DNA of 64,000 nucleotides from Spodoptera frugiperda. Its lineage: Eukaryota > Arthropoda > Insecta > Lepidoptera > Noctuidae. Within the stretch, counting starts at the first letter, position 1, and each line of letters begins with the position of its first letter. The stretch lies in the NCBI RefSeq assembly GCF_023101765.2, contig NC_064215.1, positions 6,076,001 through 6,140,000 of the forward strand. Direction: 5' to 3'. A program made the position numbers and the translations under genes. Shown here piece after piece: positions 59,101 to 64,000 of the stretch. The notes below the pieces were generated by a model, which did no database searches, was not told the origin of the DNA, and was given only the letters and a program-made list of their open reading frames with translations.

Positions 59101-60044
59101 CCTTAATAACTCTTCCGCTGCATAAATTACGTTAACTGATCAATAAATCACACGAGCTATGTCTTAGTCCCAGCTAAGATAACTTACCTTCCAGCTTATC
59201 CGATCTTGCTCAAATAGGAAGGAAAGGACCCATTTTGATGTCATTGACCTGAAGAAAAGGTAGCAACACACCCGGCGGAAACGAAATATTAACTTAAAAG
59301 CTAAAGTCGACACTTTAATTACTTAGCTAGCTGTGACAGTTTGACAACGTTTTAAACTGGATCAAACCGGTATCCTGTTGGGTTGATGACCTTGTATGCC
59401 CTGTAGGGAATCCTGGATGTGGACAAAGATTAAGATGATAATAAAGGAGACACTAAGTGCAAAATTCTTAAGATTATATTAAGATGTACGAGGCAATCGG
59501 TTGAACTTGCAAATAGACCACGTTTGACAAAATCTAGAAACGTGGCAGCGTGTCAAGCCAAGTTCAAACAAAGGATCTGGCTGGCCAGCGCCGAGTGATA
59601 ACATTTTACATTAAAGTAACCTAAATAAAATATTGTAACACAAGTTGCACTATTTGTGACATATATCTAAAAATAATCTAAAGGAGAATACTCGTATAAA
59701 CAAAAATCTATTATTATTATAAAAGTATTCTAGTGGGATCAAAACGACAAGTGACACAAAACAACAAATCGTTGTACACACGTAAATCCAGAACCAGGTT
59801 TCCTCTGAAATGAGTAAAGAAATCCAAAGGGATTTGTGACCAAAATATACTTCCGAGTTCAAAGTTACAAATAAACCGTTTTCGTGTACAAATATAAATA
59901 AAGGTAAACAAACAAGTTATATTGGAGACGCGATCTGCTTATACGTACGTCATCTTCAGCTTCTTATTTATCATACACATTTAAAAATTGGCCTAAGTAA
60001 ATGTGTGACCACTTAACAGTGACTTATTTATTTATGACTGCATA

Positions 60045-60195
60045 GTCGACGCGGTCGTGCAACGAGTAGCGGGTTCGATTCCCGCACGGAGCAACTCTTC
60101 GTGTGATCTACAAATTGTTGCTTCGGATCTGGGTGTCATATATATGTCATATAGTATATTTGTACTCTACTCTACACTCGCTCGACACAGAAGTT
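60045..60195 (+). mobile_element. tRNA-headed SINE, family 2, partial
   Basis: Perfect B box GGTTCGATTCC at 60072-60082 followed by CGCACGGAGCAACTCTTCGT and the family body; the 3' part is rearranged. Confidence 0.65.
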
Positions 60196-60898
60196 AAAAT
60201 CCAGGTTATGGTTATAAAATCTATTTATTTAAAATGCGTCATGCACACAACGCATAATAGGTGGACTTATGCCGCAGGCAGTTTCTGTCAGTCTAACCTT
60301 TTGGAGATGTAGAGAAGAGACCTTTGGATGATACATATTTAAAACTGTTTAAAACTACTTCGTATTCCTTATTAAATATTAACGTCATTGTCTCATGTCT
60401 TGGGACGTTACATTTGTTTTGATTCAATGCACTCAATCATAAAGTTTCAGCATTAGGTTTTATAAAATGTTACATTACCTAAATTAACAGACTGACAGGC
60501 CCATTCACCATTAATTTGTTATGTCAAGTCATTAGTTAACACTCCATCAATAAGTGTTACTGAATAACTGATAATTGTTATTTAAACTAATCGTACCTAT
60601 TGATTGTTCCAAGGTTACTAATTAGTTCCTATTGTCTTAATTTCCAACACCAAAACGCGATACGTTTATTAACCCAGTACAACATACATCTAATAAATAT
60701 TTAAAGAGGAAAAAGTACCTACGATCTAAGGAATTTAAAAATTTCATTAAAACACAAGAAAAAAGTTATTTTCATTTTTTGCTCAAAATATCGCATAAAT
60801 TTTGCTTCACCGTACCCGCAGGGATTTAGGGAATCCCTTCCCTAATACTCATTTATATTAACCATGGTATATACAAATTTAGTCCACCTTAGAAAAAA

Positions 60899-61165
60899 TG
60901 CCTCGTTGTTCAAGTGGTCGCAAATGCGACTGCCGGACAAGGAGTCTCGAGTTGGATTCCCGGTCTAAAAAGGTCCGAAAATGTCTCAGTAGTAGCACGG
61001 AGTCTGGAATAGTGCCTAGTATGTAGTAATAAATTCACCCCCTCTTACTTGGGACCTTAAAACCGAAATAGTAAAACGTGAATGTACATTGTACATACAT
61101 TGAGCGACATTACGTGGCGTAATGTGCTGTCTACCCCTTCGGGGATAAAAGGCGTGACGTTGCAT
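60899..61165 (+). mobile_element. SINE family 1, most complete copy
   Basis: Contains head (TGCCTCGTTGTTCAAGTGG), degenerate B box, body and the full tail CCCCTTCGGGGATAAAAGGC then GTGACGTTGCAT, 267 bp. The A and B boxes carry changes, so it is probably not transcribed. Confidence 0.75.
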
Positions 61166-61924
61166 ACAAAGATGTTCACTAACACTGACAAGTTAAAATT
61201 TTATATTTTAGATCTAATTCTATTAAGGCGAAGCATTAACCGAGACTTAAAAACCTCACTTAGCTACATTCACAATTCTTATGAACCGATTTCACAATAA
61301 TAAGAATATTCTTTTATAACCACATTTTTTACGAGATACTATTTGAAAACTATTTGATTAAGTGAAACTGAAGGACGAAACTCAATATTACGTTATGTAT
61401 GAGGAATAATTTGAACCACACGTGTAAACGTATGTCGTATACAATGTACACTAAAATGCGTACATAATAATATATGAGACTTATACTATTATCTCAGTAA
61501 GACACAATGTTTCCGCAAATTTTTCAACGAACACAATCATAAAAATAACTGACGCAATATTTTTTTAGAATAATTAATTAGAATTCCTTAATATCCTTTA
61601 TCGAACGTATCTATATAGTGGGTATGTCCGTTTACGCTCCATTTTATAGTTAAAGTCACTTCGACGAATTATAGTGCGCTTATAAGCAACTTGAATGAAG
61701 AAATTCCGTATTTGCTTTTCTTATGATTAACGTAACAAATTCTCCTTTTCAAGGATAATCTGTTATGGACAGTCTTTGAAATTTTAATAAATGAAAGTAT
61801 CTTTTTAATATTTTTAATATTTTACCTGCTCAACGTGAACAATTTCTTTAATAGCTACTTAATAGCTGTGATGTGTGTCATTGTTGCAATCTACCAAGAG
61901 GCCACATTTTTGTGTTTTGAAGTG

Positions 61925-62068
61925 GGGTAATCAACCAATAACTTCTTCCGCCTTGGGCGAGGCGAGAGGGAGTGTCAGACTCTTACTGACTAAAAACCAC
62001 CAGGTTCCTTCTCCTGCTTTGAGCTAGAGCCTCGGTTCCCTGTTACGTTGTTCATAGCTCCGGATCAG
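61925..62068 (+). repeat. family 3
   Basis: GGGCGAGGCGAGAGGGAGTG, CTTACTGACTAAAAACCACC and AGCTCCGGATC. Confidence 0.72.
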
Positions 62069-62868
62069 AGCAAGTAGCCATATGAAATGTATGCCTACGT
62101 AAGAATAACAATTTTGAAAAAAATAATGACTACTTTTTGTAGAATGATCACGAATTAATATATTTTCGTCACTCTTAAAGCAAAAGTTGCAACTGTTTTG
62201 GTCGTATGTACTGTACGAGCACAACACGGAACTATATGTATTAGTAATCGAGTAATTCCTCGTGTTCTTGGACACTACTACGCTTGACTGGGCGCGCGAA
62301 CCTTTCATTGTCCGCAGCTCGAAGCGCAAGCGCACTAACTGAGCTTCGTAACATCGTTAATAGAATTTCAACCTAATGCTCATGATATTAAGAATGATTT
62401 CTCAATATCCAATATCTAGCACTTAATCCTTTCAAATAACACCAAGATGCAGCTTTTGTAATAATAGCACTTACCCACTAAGTTAAATCTTTTAGGTCAA
62501 GCAAAAGCTACATTGGCTAAGTAATACTAGATTAGTAGGTATTAAATTAAAGTCAAGGCACTTTCCTAATGTTGCAATCAGAAAGAGTCAAATGAAGGTT
62601 GGGTGGCTTTCATAAACTGTTTAATTATTAATTAAAACAAAGGAAGATCCGTTTGCAATTTTCTTGAATGTATGTATGTAGAGCGTCATACATTTCGCTG
62701 ACACCGTTGCGCACTACATACTCCGACCACGAAATTCTTTTGCTATGTAATGTTTGACCGCCACACACGCACCGAGGTCATTATTGACAGCTGACATTGT
62801 TCTATCTATGTTACAAACGAATATACTTGCGCCTGAAATTACCCTACCCATTAATTATATCCGGACGG

Positions 62869-62954
62869 TATAAATATAGTAGAATGCGAATCGAATTTAT
62901 CAGTCGACCGTCTGCGGTTTGAAGTGATCTAGTTCGTCAGAAAAAACACAGACC
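62869..62954 (+). promoter_or_regulatory. TATA, TCAGTC initiator and ACACAGACC
   Basis: TATAAATA starts at 62869, TCAGTC at 62900 (A at 62902, spacing 33) and ACACAGACC at 62946-62954. Confidence 0.75.
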
Positions 62955-62963
62955 ACGTTCACA

Positions 62964-63764
62964 ATGAAATCGATGGTGGTGTTATTCGCTGTGTGCGCCG
63001 TGGCGTGCGGCTCCCTGGTGCCGCTGGCGCAGCCTCCTCATCACCCCGCCGTCGTGCTGGACCCACACGGCCGCCCGCTCGACACCGCCGAGGTGATCAA
63101 CGCCCGCGCCCTCCACCTGCAGGCTAAGGCCCTGGATGGACACTACGCTCCCCTCGCGCACGCTGCCGTCGTGCCTGTTGCCCACTCCGTGGTAGCCGCT
63201 CCCGCTGTGGTCGCCGCTCCCGCCGCCGTGTCCCACCAGTCCCGTGTGGATGTGCGCACCAGCCCCGCCATCGTGAGCCACGCCGTCGCTGCCCCCGTTG
63301 TAGCCCACGGTGTCTACTCCGCTCCCCTGCTGGCCCACTCCGCTCTCGGCTACGCCGGTCACGGACACTACCTGAAGAAGCGCTCCCTGGGACACCTCGC
63401 CTACGCCGCTCCCGTCGTCGCCCACGTAGCTCCCTCCGCGGTGTCGCACCAGTCCCGCGTGGACGTCGTCTCCAGCCCCGCTGTGGTGTCTCACGCCGTC
63501 GCTCCCGTAGTGTCCCACGCCTACGCCGCCCCCGTGGTGGCTCACGCTGCCCCCGTTGTCGCCGTAGCCCCCGCTGCCGTGTCCCACCAGTCCCGTGTTG
63601 ATGTGCGCACCAGCCCCGCTGTTGTGTCTCACGCTGTCGCTCCCCTCGTCGCCGCCGCTCCCGTCTACGCCTCTGCCTACGGCGCTCACGGATACGCCGC
63701 GTACGGTGCTAACGCACATGGACTCCTCCACTCTGCTCCCCTTGTCCACGGCCACGCCTGGTAA
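62964..63764 (+). CDS. retinin-like cuticular protein with three QSR modules (266 aa)
   Basis: MKSMVVLFAVCAVACG is the signal peptide. The retinin-like segment comes first here: HHPAVVLDPHGRPLDTAEVI (26-45) followed by NARALHLQAKAL (46-57). Three copies of AVSHQSRVDV(R/V)(T/S)SPA follow (88-102, 159-173, 205-219), separated by VVAH/AYAAP repeats. YLKKRSLG is at 136-143. The C-terminus is AYGAHGYAAYG-like and ends GHAW. The domain order is the reverse of the 15873 gene. The whole CDS is GC-rich with GC-ending codons, which leaves a long open antisense frame. AATAAA occurs at 63816 and 63835. It lies 18 kb beyond the RTE insertion but shares all promoter features of the cluster. Confidence 0.93.
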   Translation: MKSMVVLFAVCAVACGSLVPLAQPPHHPAVVLDPHGRPLDTAEVINARALHLQAKALDGHYAPLAHAAVVPVAHSVVAAPAVVAAPAAVSHQSRVDVRTSPAIVSHAVAAPVVAHGVYSAPLLAHSALGYAGHGHYLKKRSLGHLAYAAPVVAHVAPSAVSHQSRVDVVSSPAVVSHAVAPVVSHAYAAPVVAHAAPVVAVAPAAVSHQSRVDVRTSPAVVSHAVAPLVAAAPVYASAYGAHGYAAYGANAHGLLHSAPLVHGHAW

Positions 63765-64000
63765 ACAGCGAAACTGACGAACACCTAAGATTATCACCTA
63801 AGATGATGTAAAAATAATAAAAAAATATTTATAAAATAAATATGTACGTAAACATACCTATTTCAGTCTTTCATTACATTGTGTTTCAAGCGTTATTATA
63901 ACATTCGATGTGTACTTGTTTGATCCCCGAAAATGTTTGAATAATCTAAACATGCAATATAGAGAATCTAAAAATAGCAACACCATATTTGAATAACTTG

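Larger units (their letters stand above)
44791..62860. other. 18-kb gene-free AT-rich region
   Basis: No coding island of the GC-rich type and no ORF with a recognisable domain. Contains the 45312-46447 inverted-repeat segment, SINEs (46516, 49726, 52677, 54122, 54751, 60045, 60899), the second MITE (54205), and families 3, 4 and 5. Spliced genes with small AT-rich exons cannot be excluded by eye. Confidence 0.55.

Noticed and set aside
62982..63797. 271-codon open frame antisense to the 62964 gene
   Set aside because: It is a shadow of a GC-ending, Ala/Val/Pro-rich sense frame, which removes stops on the other strand. No promoter or signal peptide. The same holds for 22082-22753(+), 19983-20654(-) and 34540-34908(+).

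Overview
The window looks like nuclear DNA of a moth, most probably a noctuid-like lepidopteran. The background is AT-rich and gene-poor, and it is broken by compact GC-rich coding islands. The interspersed repeats are of lepidopteran type: tRNA-headed SINEs, small Helitron-like elements ending in CTAG, an RTE-type retrotransposon and palindromic MITEs. The assignment rests on pattern recognition only; no database search was run.

The protein-coding content is one cluster of eleven small secreted structural proteins, of the low-complexity Ala/Pro/Tyr/Val-rich cuticular kind. Positions are 7199-12482(+, three exons), 15873-16583(+), 20049-20645(+), 21876-22655(-), 23236-23787(+), 25146-25826(-), 28510-28977(+), 31829-32299(+), 34561-35028(-), 36301-36897(-) and, after an 18-kb gene-free gap, 62964-63764(+). 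All have N-terminal signal peptides. Six or seven carry a short PLDTxEVxxARAxH / PLDTLxVNxDRxxH segment that resembles the Retinin_C family, which is also found in CPLCA-type insect cuticular proteins. Six carry a separate AVSxQSRxDxxxSPA module. Most carry a K-(K/R)-R-S basic site. Ten of eleven end in an aromatic residue (W, Y, WK or YK).

The genes also share regulatory layout. Eight have a TATA box whose first T lies exactly 33 nt upstream of the A of a (T)CAGT initiator. The same eight have an ACACAGACC element (one with a single mismatch) a few nt before the ATG. Three near-identical paralogues (28510, 31829, 34561) form a mosaic: the 34561 copy has the flanks of the 31829 copy but most of the coding body of the 28510 copy, as expected from gene conversion.

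Layout: 1-7.1 kb is intergenic and repeat-rich. 7.2-37 kb is the dense cuticular cluster. A nearly complete but frameshifted RTE-type LINE with an 11-bp target-site duplication occupies 41653-44779. 44.8-62.9 kb is AT-rich and holds only repeats, among them a segment of about 1.1 kb bounded by 32-nt inverted repeats (45312-46447). The last cuticular gene lies at 63 kb. The cluster products probably work together as secreted matrix proteins of the cuticle (or of a specialised surface such as the corneal lens, if the retinin likeness is meaningful).
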